Shown in pieces: positions 63,845-64,000 of a stretch of 64,000 bases of DNA. The translations under genes and the position numbers were made by a program. Source of the stretch: Thiococcus pfennigii (lineage in GTDB: Bacteria > Pseudomonadota > Gammaproteobacteria > Chromatiales > Chromatiaceae); assembly GCF_016583835.1 (NCBI RefSeq), contig NZ_NRRW01000015.1:17190-81189 (forward strand). Reading direction: 5' to 3'. Position 1 is the first letter of the stretch. Each line of letters starts with the position of its first letter. Under the pieces are notes generated by a model. It was not told the DNA's origin, searched no databases, and worked only from the letters and a program-made list of their open reading frames with translations.

Positions 63845-64000
63845 CGAGATCATAATATAAGCAAACACTAATGAACGCGCATATTAGTGAAAGCTTATTG
63901 ACGAATGCCATGCGGCGGCAATGACAAAAAGGGTGTGACAAGCGCGGGCAAATCGGCGAATAAACAAGCAGTTAAAGGTGAATACGGGCTCGCTTCGGCG
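63845..64000. other. AT-rich terminal stretch
   Basis: 156 bp with much lower GC than the rest of the window (for example CATAATATAAGCAAACACTA and GCGCATATTAGTGAAAGC, containing the inverted pair CACTAAT...ATTAGTG). No gene is seen before the window ends. It may be the promoter of a gene beyond the edge or a boundary of acquired DNA. Confidence 0.4.

Overview
The window is high-GC, densely coded chromosome (most intergenic gaps are under 200 bp). Gene content and order fit a gammaproteobacterium of the order Chromatiales, most likely a purple sulfur bacterium (Chromatiaceae): murA-hisG-hisD-hisC, apbC/metG divergent, a full rnfABCDGE operon, ispZ-yciI-ppiC and trpS-scpA-scpB. The taxonomic call is inference from gene order and base composition; no rRNA or photosynthesis gene is present.

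Layout. 1-4388: end of murA, hisGDC, a 31-residue ribosomal protein Thx and a glycine-zipper lipoprotein. 4389-5370: a gene-free block of nested repeats that includes a 214-bp MITE with 8-bp target duplications. 5371-13334: single genes (phosphoesterase, DUF6489, zinc ribbon, NDUFA9-like SDR, MetY, BASS transporter, SOUL protein, ruvB). 13335-16823: accessory island with a REP array, a decayed PLD/helicase gene, a DUF1778/GNAT toxin-antitoxin pair with a frameshifted toxin, and a RAYT transposase. 16824-25681: periplasmic Pcm, then a MoxR-DUF58-DUF4381-BatA-BatB/TPR-BatD operon. 26039-30985: cyclopropane-synthase-type lipid modification cluster resembling photo-oxidative stress genes. 31026-35040: potFAHI polyamine importer. 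35271-36570: a second RAYT between its repeat arrays, and a yoeB fragment. 36684-38826: nupC and hslO. 38944-44216: kaiC-kaiB-PAS/GGDEF/EAL operon beside an RpfF-type DSF synthase gene. 44334-45163: a third RAYT with its own repeats. 45168-54840: apbC, metG and the Rnf complex. 55068-63248: zinc ribbon protein, ppiC-yciI-ispZ, RNase AM, YciO, site-2 protease, trpS, scpA, scpB. 63249-64000: REP copies, an Rpn nuclease fragment and an AT-rich tail.

Two themes stand out. First, a signalling neighbourhood puts a KaiC clock-type ATPase, KaiB and a PAS-GGDEF-EAL c-di-GMP protein in one overlapping operon, with a diffusible-signal-factor synthase 358 bp upstream on the same strand. Second, the window is a showcase of RAYT/REP biology: three RAYT transposases each sit among a different palindromic repeat family. 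A fourth, orphan REP family (GTAG followed by GTCGGGTTA...TAACCCGAC) is scattered at gene 3' ends. A further dispersed family with variable 9-bp GAAACACGC units also sits mainly downstream of genes.
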